DNA from: Volvox africanus
Taxonomy: Eukaryota; Chlorophyta; Chlorophyceae; Chlamydomonadales; Volvocaceae
NCBI GenBank assembly: GCA_030268105.1
Contig: BSDZ01000035.1
Span: 591,001 to 655,000 of the forward strand
DNA: 64,000 nucleotides
Reading direction: 5' to 3'
Below are positions 22,101 through 32,113 of the stretch, in pieces. Made by a program: the position numbers and the translations under genes. Numbering within the stretch: position 1 is the stretch's first letter; each line of letters starts with the position of its first letter. The notes beneath the pieces are model-generated. The model had not been told where the DNA came from. It did not search any database and worked only from the letters and a program-made list of their open reading frames with translations.

Positions 22101-23809
22101 CCGGCTCGTGCGGCATCTCCGCCGCCGCCTCTGGCAGCGGCGGCAGCAGCCGTCTCCGCTGACGCCTCCCGCGCTGACGCTGTTTCCGCCGCCGAAGCTA
22201 CCCTGTCCCCTCCCTCGGAGTGCGACTGCTTTCCCCCAGAGCTTGCCTACCTGGAGGACGTGGTGGTGGAGCAGACGGAGCTGCTGCAGTCCCTGTACGC
22301 CCTCATGGCCGTTTGCTCCCTCTGCTCCCACCTGCTTTGCCCCGATTTCGGATTAGCCATGTGCTCCAGGGAGTTCCGCACCCGCATGACGGGAATCTCA
22401 GACGCAGCTATCGACCAGTTGGCGGAGAGGCACGGCGGCGCTGCCTCCGCCGCCAAAGCTGCTGGAAGCACCGCCGCGCCGGCGGCGCCGGCGTCCTCAG
22501 CCGCAGCCGCTACGGCCGCCGCACTGCTTGCGGCGTACCCGCGCAGCAGCCAGCTGTCTTTGGATCAGTTGTACGCGCAGCTGCTGGGCAGCATGAGTCC
22601 GGTTGGGGCGGATCAGAAGGAGCTGGTGGAGAGCCGGAGGGAGTTCCTGAAGCAGGTTAGGTCCAGGGGGGCCCAAGAGAAGTGGGGAGGGGACGGTGTG
22701 TTCAGCTCCCCATACGGCGACAAGCTGGTAACTTTGGTCCATCATGGTTGGTTGGGGCCTGTGGATGATGGAACTGGCCCTCAGTGCTAGCTCGTGGCCG
22801 CAAACCTATGCATTTGTACACACACATGAACACGAACACGAGTCCGTATACCCAGCCTCACCCGCCACTGCTCGTCCGCGTCCCCCTCTTCATTGCGCCA
22901 CTTCCTCCCCTCTCTGGTCCCGACCGCGGAAGCTGCGCCGTCGCCCACCGACACAATGGACCCGCATCACACACAATCTTAACCGGCGTCTGTGACCGTC
23001 CCCAGGTGTTGGCCATGGATTCCATGTGGCGGGCGATGCAACAGCGGCAGCAGGAGGAGGCACGAGCGGAGGAGGGACAGCAGGAGGCCGAACAAACGAT
23101 CAAGGCGGATGGGACGCAGGACATGTCTGCTGCTGCGGAGACCGCTGCGGCTGGGCCTCAGGTTGACGCTCCGCTGCCTCCTCGCCGGGAGCTCCGGGGC
23201 TCAGCTCTGGTGGAAGAGGCTCGGCAGGCGGTGCTGTCGCACCCGGTCATTTGGACAGTCGTGCAGCAGGTGGCAGCACTGCCCTCTGCGCCTGGTCCTC
23301 GGCCGGGAATGCGGGTGCTATGGGACGATGACAACACACCCATCTACGTGAGTCTATGCGCTCATTCTGTTGGGGAGCCGTGAGGCCTAGAGAAGAGCGC
23401 GTAACGAGTAAAGAGCTGCGCAGTGGGTGGCTTTTGGGGAGGGGGTGCAGATGTGCCTGTGCGGGTGCAGAGGCACGTGCGGGCGCACTGGTGCCGGTGC
23501 GGGGGCAGGGGGGGTGCTTTCGACCCCGCTGGCCGCACTGCCTCTGTGCACCTTCCCCTGTCAAGGTGCTCATGTCCCTGGCCGCACTGCCTCTGTGCAC
23601 CTTCCCCTGTCCAGGTGCTCATGTCCCTGGCCGCACTGTCTCTGTGCACCTTCCCCTGTCAAGGTGCTCATGTCCCTGGCCGCACTGCCTTTGCACCTTC
23701 CCCTGTCCAGGTGCTCATGTCCCTGGCCGCGCGCCGCGCAGTGCACATCGCCTCCGGCATGCACCCGCGATCCCTGCCGACGGAGCCGCTGCAGCCGCAG
23801 CAGCAGTAG
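13151..23809 (+). CDS. Large ankyrin-repeat-like protein
   Basis: Sixteen exons: 13151-13275, 13492-13549, 13956-14348, 14691-14817, 15741-16646, 16914-17087, 17364-17503, 17685-18047, 18499-18586, 19108-19232, 19879-19977, 20248-20378, 20680-20752, 21351-22655, 23006-23347 and 23711-23809, about 1515 residues in one frame. Ankyrin-like units are visible as GNASAVKRYLKSGADVNQ (about 43-60), VEILLKGGANPNARN then GLTALVAAIYND (about 150-180), FLECGLNPN, LLEGGMDPRVRAGVSPLDL (about 515-575) and GLTAFQLALAHANLGMVEYL (about 610-630). Ala-, Gly- and Ser-rich linkers separate them; the largest, in exon 14, has a poly-Ser run. The C-terminal half is helical and Leu/Ala-rich with no family I recognise. 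No signal peptide or membrane segment was seen, so it is probably an intracellular scaffold. Exon 10 could instead be preceded by a small exon at 18809-18843. Confidence 0.8.
14966..15280. repeat. Polypyrimidine minisatellite (GTCCCTCTCCCC units)
   Basis: About 25 units of 12-13 bases, almost pure C/T on the plus strand, in the intron between exons 4 and 5 of the ankyrin-like gene. Units ending in four or five Cs alternate. A variant unit CTCCCTCTCTCC recurs three times, each preceded by two 12-base units, so there is a higher-order repeat. Open frames across it are artefacts of the repeat. Confidence 0.95.
18809..18843 (+). other. Possible optional mini-exon of the ankyrin-like gene
   Basis: A pyrimidine-rich tract ending in CCCCAG precedes 35 bases that continue the phase of exon 9 and end in CAG before GTTCAA, a weak donor. 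It would add about 12 residues and would then need the acceptor at 19127 instead of 19107. Skipping it also keeps the frame, so I left it out of the main model. Confidence 0.3.
20813..20990. repeat. CA-rich and AT-rich microsatellite
   Basis: (CA)n with interruptions, then (GATATA)n and (TA)n runs, in the intron between exons 13 and 14 of the ankyrin-like gene. Confidence 0.85.
23529..23735 (+). repeat. 49-base tandem repeat duplicating a 3' splice site
   Basis: Four near-identical units, each holding a pyrimidine tract, an AG acceptor and the first bases of the last exon (GTGCTCATGTCCCTGGCCGC). The AG ends at 23565, 23614, 23663 and 23710, giving spacings of 49, 49 and 47. Units 1 and 3 read TCAAG and units 2 and 4 read TCCAG. 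Units 2 and 4 lie 96 bases apart, so they are in the same frame and both reach the stop at 23809. Units 1 and 3 are out of frame with it. Confidence 0.9.
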
Positions 23810-24343
23810 CAGCAGCGGAGGGTTGTGCCGTCATCTTTGTTACTCTGTTTGCAGCGGATAGAAGACACCACTTGAGAGCAGAAGCAGCTCATGAACCGAC
23901 CGGTTGTGCAGTTTCCGCGCTTGCGATAGATACGACAGACGCGTGTGTATGGGAGTGGTAGACCTCTGCGAGCGACCTATATGGCCCGATATGGCTCGAG
24001 ACGCCTAAACGGATCTGGCTGATGGCGCCATCAGCCATTTTGAGCGCTCTGTCTCTGGATAGCAACAGCAGCCTGTGGGGCTTGGGCGGACCCAATTGCC
24101 TGACTCGGTATCACTGGGGGTCAGGACTGCGGGACGTACCTCACACGGCTGGGTGCAGCGGCCTGGAAGCGGGGCAGCGGCCTGACAACAGGGGGGAAAT
24201 CATCAAGTCTTATTTCCCGTGCCGCTTGGCTGGCCGCGGTGGTCTGATCCGTATGCGGGGAGAGGGGGAAGGGAAGAAGGGGCTGGGCACTGAGGGTTCC
24301 TGCCACTATAGGTTATCGCTCTCACGGTGCTAGTGTTGTGGGA

Positions 24344-24348
24344 TGTAA
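24344..24348 (+). terminator. Candidate TGTAA polyadenylation signal, ankyrin-like gene
   Basis: TGTAA is the usual polyadenylation signal in Chlamydomonas and relatives. It is on the coding strand, 535 bases past the stop codon at 23809. Confidence 0.4.
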
Positions 24349-24488
24349 TGTGATGTCGCGGAGGGTCCGGAGGAAACCGACCAATCGGGCGGGCGAGTGG
24401 GGAGTGGGTAGCTCAGAATGGAGCTTCGTGAAACCAGATTCACTCCCCCTGTCCGCGACATGTGTGGGCAGCAGTGGAGCCGGCCCCA

Positions 24489-24676
24489 AGTGTGTAGCCA
24501 GGGAGAGAGGGAGGGAAGAGAGGGAGGGAAGAGAGGGAGGGAAGAGAGGGAGGGAAGAGAGGGAGGGGAGAGAGGGAGGGGAGAGAGGGAGGGGAGAGAG
24601 GGAGGGGAGAGAGGGAGGGGAGAGAGGGAGGGGAGAGAGGGAGGGAAGAGAGGGAGGGGAGAGAGGGAGGGGAGAG
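24489..24676. repeat. Purine minisatellite (GAGAGGGAGGGR)
   Basis: About 15 units of 12 bases with A/G variants at one position, pure purine on the plus strand. It lies about 0.7 kb after the ankyrin-like gene. Confidence 0.95.
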
Positions 24677-25036
24677 TCAGGAACGTTTAGACTTCGAGAA
24701 AGAGAAAGAGCGCAGAAAAAGGAAATGTGCGGCTACGAATAGCGGGGAGAAGCGTTCTGCTCGAACTTCGCGTTATGGTGGTTATCACGGGATAACGGTT
24801 TGTGTCGCTGTACTTCATTGTGTACTGCATCCCCTTATACCGAGGAAGAAGAGGAGGGGGGGCAGATGCTAAGGCTGACGGGTTAAAAGGGTATGTGCGT
24901 AAAGGCGCTCGTCTGCAGCGCCGTTTTTGTTTTAATTTGTTTGACGGGTAGTGGCTAGGCTCCAGCCGACCCCCCCTTTCACGCTCGGCGTGGCTGCCGT
25001 AATGCCCCCTAGGGATTTGCGTCCAGGCTTGGTTGC

Positions 25037-25092
25037 ACGCGTGCGACCATCCGCGTGCGACCATCCGGGTGCGACCATCCGGGTGCGACCAA
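25037..25092. repeat. 15-base tandem repeat (GTGCGACCATCCGSG)
   Basis: Three full copies and a partial fourth. It is not in a supported gene. Confidence 0.85.
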
Positions 25093-27262
25093 CGTTCACT
25101 CATTTGCGTGCGCCCCGGTGTGTCTTCCGGGAGACGTATTTTACAGTACTGGTTCCGTACTGTGCTGTGCCTTGTCAATTGCTCCGCGCGGCCTGGGTCC
25201 CGGAAAACCCAACTGCTGCTGCTCTCCATGCATCCAGTGCCCGGAAGGTTAGCGCATGTGCGATTTTGGTTGTCGGGTTCACGGCCATTATTCGGCATAG
25301 GCTACGTGATTGCCGTATGGTACGGTAGGGTCATATCTGCGGCCTAGTAAGCATTGTCTTCTAAAGTCAAAGCTCATTCATTTGCTTTGGTGCTTTGGCG
25401 CCCGCAGCCTGCGTAGCCCCTGTACACGACGGACGCTGTGTGGGTTGGACGCTTGGCCCCGGTCTCTGTCTTGCTGCACTTGTGGCACCCCACCAAAGCT
25501 TATATCTATAAGGACCCAGTGCCGCTGCTGGATGCTGGAGTGTTGTGCGCCTTGGAGTGTGGGTCGGTTTGTAGAGGCAGGTAGCGCAGCAGTGGAGTGC
25601 GGTCGTGTGAGTGTTTTGGCTGAATGTCGTTTCATGATGATTCCTGGTCTGGTCCTGGGGCCTATTCGTTCAATGTATTTGGTGGTCATGTGGGAACCGG
25701 CACGCAAATACCGTGCTTTTGATCTCCGCTTCTGTAACTTTTCATACGTGTCATGCTGTCGTGCCGCGCTCTGAGGGCGCGTGAACAGGAAAGCAGCACA
25801 TGTAGTTTGGTGAAGAACTGGAGGGCGGGGTCCACCTTGGCATATGACATGCCTAGGCGTGTAGTTATCGTACATTCGCCATGTAAATGACGGAACTTAC
25901 TCTTCAGATGTTTGTAAGGGCGCGTGGACTAGGGCAGACTTTCTTCCTGCTGCCCTGTTGCCGGCAGACGCCACTTGACATTTGAGGGCTGCGGGCGCCT
26001 CACCCTCCGTGTTTCCATGGCCCTGCTGCCATACGCCGATTCATATGCACAATCGGAGGCGTTGAACACCAGATGAAGGCAAACTAGATAACTTAAAGCT
26101 GTCCGCCTGTTTCTGTGCGTGTAGATATTTGGTTTAAAAGAGCAGACGTTGGGATTCCGCAGTAAACGGTTAGCCCAGGCAGTACGACGTACGAGCGGTA
26201 TTTACCAATGGATTATGTCGTATAACTCACGTCGGACATTCCAGATTGTTGCGGGAGCCGGGTTGGGCTCGTGTATGTGCCGTAATGCCGTTGCGGCGAG
26301 ATTACTACGTGGCAAGTATGACTGTATTTTGTCGAGTATGTCCGCGAAAAGAACTGCTTCAGGAGGGGGTTGAGGGTCAGGTTCCAGTCGTCATGTTTTG
26401 CGCTGTAAGGGATTTGAGCTTATCTTTGTTGCTTTCCTCTTGTGTTTGTTTTGTGAGTGCTGATGAGTTACGCATACACACCCACACTCTCTCTCTTTCA
26501 GCCTCACGATCTGGTGCTAATGTATACCATTATCTCATGTCGTTCGTTTCCCAGAATCCAGGATCCAGGATCGACGTGAAATATAACCCACCAGACAGGG
26601 AGCTGGAGAGGTCGTTCCAGGAATTACACTGTACCCCGGGCGGAGGGCACCACAACGACAACAACCATCGCAGTCCGCTCGCCTTCACGACAAGCGCAGG
26701 CGACTGAGGCCGGTTATAGAGCGATCAGGCGCTAAACGACTAGGCGCTAACCTAGCGGCAACAAAAGGTTTGTAATCCAGGTACTAATAATATTTTCCAA
26801 TATATATTGCTTGAAGGTGTCTTTGATAAATTAACATCTAGTAGGATACCAAGGATGAAACCTCGCAAGGGACCAAGGGTCGCAACATCCACATTGCACA
26901 CACCTTTAAGCCTGCCGGTGCGAAAACCTTTGGCTTTGCAATTGACTTAACAAAATCGTATTTCATTTCAATAATTTCGGCGCCTTGCACAAAAGCTTGT
27001 CGTAGGCGTTCTATCGTTTATGCGAGTCCAATTGAGTTGGGCCCTTATCACAAAGCAGCGGCGTTCATTTGTAGAGTAGTAGAGAAGGATATGATCATGG
27101 CGAAAATGAATTCGGATCACACGATGTCATTTGTGCTCAAGAACCGCCCTCACAAAAGTCAGGGTAAGCATGAAAGGAATCGTGACAGTCCCGGGTCGTT
27201 GGCGGCTCTGGTTGCGAAGGAAACCTGATAGCCCGTCTGTTCTCTGTTGTGTTGTGTTGTGT

Positions 27263-27292
27263 GGGGTGGGGTGGGGTGGGGTGGGGTGGGGT
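27263..27292 (+). repeat. (GGGGT)n repeat, G-quadruplex candidate
   Basis: Six G4 runs separated by single T on the plus strand, preceded by GTTGT repeats. Confidence 0.9.
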
Positions 27293-29811
27293 GTGCAGAT
27301 GTACATCACCCGAAACGATTGGAACACAGTGTTGCCACATATCAACTAACGCAACGTACGACACGATATGGAGGGCTAAGGCTTGTTCATCACGCATATA
27401 CTTAGAACGTTTGGGTTTTGAGTCGTCCTCCTTTGGCCCTATATTGATTATCTGCTTCGAATCACGCCCTGCTGCTCCGAAACCTCTCTGTGCTGGCTGC
27501 ACCTGCGGCCCCTTTCGCCTCTCAGATGGCGCGTCCCTCATCGCTTTATACGCCAGTGCTAGAAAGGCTTGCACCAGTGGCCGGGAGAATGCGGCACACA
27601 AACATACCTTAACACCTGTATCTGCCAGCTCAAGTGATCCCCCGCCTTCAGCGAGCCTGTTGCAGCACCCAGGTGTTTGGCCGTAGCAGCCCCGGAGAGA
27701 GGGGGGGCAAGGGGAGAGGGAGAGGGAGAGAGAGGGGTAGGCAAGGGAGGAAAGCCAAGGGAGGAAAGCCAAGGGGGGAAAGGCAAGGGGGGATAAGGGG
27801 GGGATGGGGACGTGTCTTTCTGTACATGGTGCAGTGAAAGGTTGCTTGCATACTTGCAGTTGTTGCACGGCACGGTCTCTAAATTTCGGTGACATTTATG
27901 AGGGACCATGAAGCTATGGCGACGGCGCCCTGGGCGAGCAAGTGCTGTGAGTGCACCACGCTCACCCGATTCCGCAGTGATCCACCCGGGGGTTGACCCA
28001 CTGCCCCATTTCCAGCAGCCAATGGATGCATGGCACTATCCCGGTAGCCACCTGAGAAGCTTTTCTCGGGCCACGCACTGAGAATGCGCGGGCGGCTTGT
28101 GATCAAAAGAGCTGCGGGAGTGGTATCGGGGTCAGGTCGGGCTGCCGCTAGCCGCATCCGTAGCTTTTATCGGCTTCACCACCGGCCGGTGTGCGAAACT
28201 CCCGGTTCTAGCACGCAGCAGCAGATTCTCCTCCATATATCCCCCTTATGTGTATTCTCCTTTTATATTTACCCGGTGATTCGTTGCCTCCCCTTGCACC
28301 TCTCTTCAAGGGCAATTATTGAGAGTAATTGTGCTCATGATTAGCTTTTAACTTTCGCATTTATGATGGAGTTTGAGGAACTCATGATTTTTCGGCATGC
28401 AGGCACGATGCTTGGTTGGATGCTGCCAACGATGTTGTCATGAATTGATGTGTACATGTTTAGTTATTTGCAGTTCTCCATTATATGCAATAATTATGCC
28501 ATGTTGTGTCCGAGTGAGTGAACCCCGGCCTATTGCGAAGAGCTAGCATCCAAGAGCTAATATCTGACGGGGACTGTACGACACTCCGTACATTGTTGGA
28601 CACTGCAATGGGGCTTTGCACCACGCAGTGCTCCGTACCGTAAGCAGTTGTCTACCACAAGGACGGAAGGAGTGCTGCAATTCAGAACGGCAACAAAGAA
28701 AGATACAACACCGTGGGATGCTAATTCGACAGATTATGGATTGTTTCACTGGAGGCCGGGACTCCACCACTGCAGGCCTAGATGCAAGAATTACATGTGC
28801 CCTGTTGTGTTGTGGTCCACTTATGAAGACCTCAGTGATCCAGATGGGGGGAATGCGCTGTTAATAACCTCCTCTCGGATTGCCCCTATGGGCCCCTAGG
28901 GGCTGACTGTTAAGTAGTGGCAGCTTCCATATTCCTCCTACCTTCAACACTGACCTCGCCGTTGCCAGAGGAGGGTGCTCAGGTTGCTAGTAATTGTCCA
29001 CATTCCAACAGCAGCCCTATGTGCCTCTGTCTAGCTGTCCGAGGTTGTGCTATCGGAATGACCGAATCTGCCCATGGCATACATGAGGTGTGGAGCAGGG
29101 GAGCGTCCCTCCACGTCCTCGTACTTCACTCTTTCCAGTTAAAAGTTGACTGCATCAAGCGGCGACGTGAAATGGTGGTCACATTGGAAATTGATGGTCG
29201 TCACATCCGAACGGTGCGCTGATAGCTGTAAACTGTCTAAACTAAGAGATCAGTTCGTCGCAAAGTGTAGCGTACAACCGTATAGTGTGAACCTCAACGA
29301 CACAACCACCTTTTAACAGCAACGAGCTGGGTACATACATAGCAACAGGCAAATGAAACCAGGGACCCCAATCACAAATGCTCACGCCCTGTCCTCCTTC
29401 GCGACAATGACCACTAACAATCAACGACTATATGCACGTATCAACAGCTTCAGAACAGCAGTTCAACCAACCTCCGGCAAACAGCAGTGATCACATGAGA
29501 AAGGGCACTGCCGTCAAAAGCTGACCTGTCAAAATCCTGCCCTTGCCACTGGAGCTTCCAAAACCAAAACATGGCTCTTCATCGCATGGCAGATCATCCC
29601 GATCTCCTGGGTGCAAGGATTGCTGCAGTCCAGGGAATCCACACCAATGCCTTCGCAGCAAATGCTATTTTAATCGTATTTCAAACGCCCACTCTGGGGA
29701 CGCGTAGGTTGGGCTGAATGCGCAAGTGTTGCCAGCTTCTGCCTCAACTTCTCGGGCACATGCTGAGGCTCCGAGCCGGCGTCATCTGACACCTCCAAGA
29801 TGCCATACCAC

Positions 29812-30371
29812 TTACCCAGGAACGGTGTGTGAGCATTCGTGGTGAGCTCCGGTGCAGATTTTTCGTTCACCCCTCAGAAGACATGTGGCACTCTCGCCAC
29901 AAAGACATTGATGGGACTGACGGAGGTCGGATCCGAACCCATTAGGTCCCGGATCATTCAGCACCAAGTCATGGAGGCGGCGCAATGCGATTGACATTGG
30001 GTCATCATTGATATCGTCACCGACATCGATCCATAGTAAATGAGACAGCTTGCCGCTCCTCTTAGCATTGACTTTTAGCTTCGGAGGCGGTGGACTGCCA
30101 CCCGGCAGGGCACCTTGCTGTTTGTAGGCGTTAGCACAAATCCATGCCAATGGCGCGAGTCTCCTGGACACGGGCCTCTGGTAGGTCGCTCAGAATCTTT
30201 TGCAAGGGCCAGGTCGTTCTTCAGGTCGTCGTAGAAGACCTTTGTCGACATGATCGCGAAGGGTGATGACATGGGCGCACGTCTGCCAGGGGGAACCTGT
30301 AGTCGGTACGCATAACCAGAGCGCACAGACGAGGAACGGGTCTCATCATGGGCGCCAGGCGGAAAATACAT
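29812..30371 (-). CDS. Unassigned overlapping open frames, possible exons
   Basis: Two overlapping minus-strand frames: 30075-30371 from an ATG, and 29812-30171, which ends just after a consensus GTAAGT donor. The second contains HLLWIDVGDDINDDPMS and ALRRLHDLVLNDPGPNGFG, which read like real protein. I recognise no family. The frames could be joined by splicing to 30629-31405 upstream, or could be remnants of a decayed gene; I could not find one phase-consistent chain. Confidence 0.25.
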
Positions 30372-30628
30372 GACCAGTTAATTTTGTTCCTTGACCCTTT
30401 GCAACCAGCTGCCAGCGTGGCGTAACATTCCTTAATGGGTCTTAAAAGCTGAAAAAGTTGCAACTTCTTCCGTGGAGAAGCAATGATGGCCGCTGCCAAT
30501 GCGCATGACTGCAGCAACCTCGTCATGTACATGTAATGACACACGTTACAACGGCCTTACACCAGTTGTATGGACTCAGTCGTACATCCTGTCTGTGGTT
30601 CATTGCGACTGAGTGCATTGTTTCCCGG

Positions 30629-31405
30629 CTACATGCCTGCGTGATCACACACCTGGGGGACTTCGCCGTCTTGCGCACTGACGCCTGGGCTGTCTGCCTG
30701 ATGCCCGCCGGCATACTTGGGCAAATTACCCCCGTGACACCGCACCTTCTCCGCAGCGACTGCCTCGATCATGACAGCGCCTTCAGGATAAGCTGAGTTT
30801 CTAGCCACGGCAAACGGCGTGCTTTCACCCCTGACTTCAGCCAGGGGTGGGCTGTCGTGAGCGGGGATGGATGGAAGGATAGAGTCATCGAGCTGCAGAA
30901 TGGCCTGACGACAATCGTTGTTCGCTTGTCTGAAGTCCGCAATCGACAAATCCGGTGGGTCGGGTACCGCAATATTGGCCTTGTTCCAGGTGGCAAACAT
31001 GGCCGCATCCCGGAATGCCGTGGGGTGGCGAGGGTGCACAGATGACTGATTGCGTAGCCAGCTACAAGGTTCAGGCTTTGCCGGCGTTGACGAGCGGAGT
31101 GAAGGTTGCCTGCCGAGCAAACCGCCACCTTGTAGCGTATCTAACCAAAACTTGACACCTGAAGTTTCGTCATCACATGCTGCCAAAATGTAACCTTCGG
31201 GCGGAATTTGTGGGATGCTATAGCTCAATAGGGTGCCATCTTGAGCTGCGACACCGTCTTCGCCGGATACAAGTCTCGAATCCCTCTTCGAACGCTTGCA
31301 AGACTTGGTTAGGGTACTTCCACAAAATCCCCTTTGAGTCCAGTCCCCTTTAAGCCTGACCACTTCTCCTGAATCGGGATAGCGAGAAAAGCAATTATTT
31401 TTCAT
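30629..31405 (-). CDS. Hypothetical protein, 258 codons open
   Basis: A 258-residue open frame from the ATG at 31405 (MKNNCFSRYPDSGEVV) to a stop at 30629. This is long for chance at about 50% GC. It includes QIPPEGYILAACDDETSG, then a Pro/Ser-rich middle and an Ala-rich end. I recognise no family, signal peptide or membrane segment. It may be one exon of a longer minus-strand gene with the frames at 29812-30371 and 31553-32113. The absence of introns would be unusual beside its neighbours. Confidence 0.3.
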   Translation of the reverse strand: MKNNCFSRYPDSGEVVRLKGDWTQRGFCGSTLTKSCKRSKRDSRLVSGEDGVAAQDGTLLSYSIPQIPPEGYILAACDDETSGVKFWLDTLQGGGLLGRQPSLRSSTPAKPEPCSWLRNQSSVHPRHPTAFRDAAMFATWNKANIAVPDPPDLSIADFRQANNDCRQAILQLDDSILPSIPAHDSPPLAEVRGESTPFAVARNSAYPEGAVMIEAVAAEKVRCHGGNLPKYAGGHQADSPGVSAQDGEVPQVCDHAGM

Positions 31406-31552
31406 AGTTGAGAATTGGCGCACGACGGAATTGGGGCTTCCAACTTGTCAAGCCTGCGCATAACAGGAGAGCCGCGACGAACAGGTACATTTACTCGATT
31501 TACAGCAGTTAGTATTTACCAGGATAGCCAATGCTAAACACTAGCGATTACT

Positions 31553-32113
31553 TCATGCGATCAGGATTTCAGGAGCATGAACTGATTGTCGTTGGTTGCG
31601 GACCCGCAGATTGGCGCAAGCGACAGAGCGTCTGTGCAAGTCAATGTATTGCGTACTTGTGTCATCGCGGTTGTGTTTGCGCATCGCCCAAGAGAATAGC
31701 CGCCAGCCCGATAAGGTAATTTCTGCTACAGAAAACCTTTCAGCGCGAACACCGACATGATTTAAAATTTTGATTAAACGGCAGGCGGCAGTAAATAATG
31801 GACATTGCAGGCGGTTGGCACGGGCAGCAGTGCCGTATTGGTCATATTTGTCAATGATGTCGATCCATAAAAGCCCGTTGCCAAAGCCCCTGAAACTTTG
31901 ATAAATATTTAAAACACTTACAGTTTTCATATAGTCGGTTGCTTCTGTGTTATAAGTGGGTCGGTTTCGGAGGACAAGCTCCGTAGGTTCCCCCATGTTC
32001 CCCTCCTTATGCTGTACCATTTGATAGTCCCGCTTCGCCCCTCTTCGCCCATTCTTATGGCCGCTTCCCTCTTCATCCTTGACAGTCTGCTTCCCTTTAA
32101 CCCAATGCTGCAT
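31553..32113 (-). CDS. Hypothetical protein, 186 codons
   Basis: An ATG-initiated open frame of 186 residues. The N-terminal 45 residues are Lys/Gly/Glu-rich and hydrophilic; the middle is mixed, with FGNGLLWIDIIDKYDQYG; the end is basic. No family is recognised. Composition is more AT-rich than in the confident genes, so it may be spurious or part of an uncharacterised element. Confidence 0.25.
   Translation of the reverse strand: MQHWVKGKQTVKDEEGSGHKNGRRGAKRDYQMVQHKEGNMGEPTELVLRNRPTYNTEATDYMKTVSVLNIYQSFRGFGNGLLWIDIIDKYDQYGTAARANRLQCPLFTAACRLIKILNHVGVRAERFSVAEITLSGWRLFSWAMRKHNRDDTSTQYIDLHRRSVACANLRVRNQRQSVHAPEILIA

Larger units (their letters stand above)
23810..29811. other. Gene-poor stretch
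   Basis: The start should be the 3' UTR of the ankyrin-like gene, with TGTAA at 24344-24348. Beyond it there are several short open frames (for example near 25310-25774, 26246-26707, 27037-27228 and 28917-29222). None has a recognisable family, a good splice chain, or in several cases even an ATG. Low-complexity tracts lie at 24489-24676, 25037-25092, 27263-27292 and 27700-27800. No reverse transcriptase or transposase motif was seen. Confidence 0.5.

Noticed and set aside
23529..23735. Regular 49-base repeats, considered as a CRISPR-like array
   Set aside because: The units are contiguous with no unique spacers, and they duplicate a splice acceptor; the genome is eukaryotic.
23356..23961. 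201-codon frame through the 49-base repeats as a gene of its own
   Set aside because: It is the reading frame of acceptor unit 1 continuing out of frame past the true exon; no independent start or family.
25310..27228. Several plus-strand frames of 60-155 codons
   Set aside because: No family, no consistent splice chain, AT-rich or repeat-derived composition, and some lack an ATG.
28917..29222. 101-codon plus-strand frame
   Set aside because: It begins at a GTG rather than ATG and has no upstream exon that joins in phase; no recognisable family.
29670..29870. 66-codon minus frame following the frame at 29812-30171
   Set aside because: It lies across a consensus GTAAGT donor of the neighbouring frame, so it is more likely intronic or 3' sequence; the joint could not be settled.
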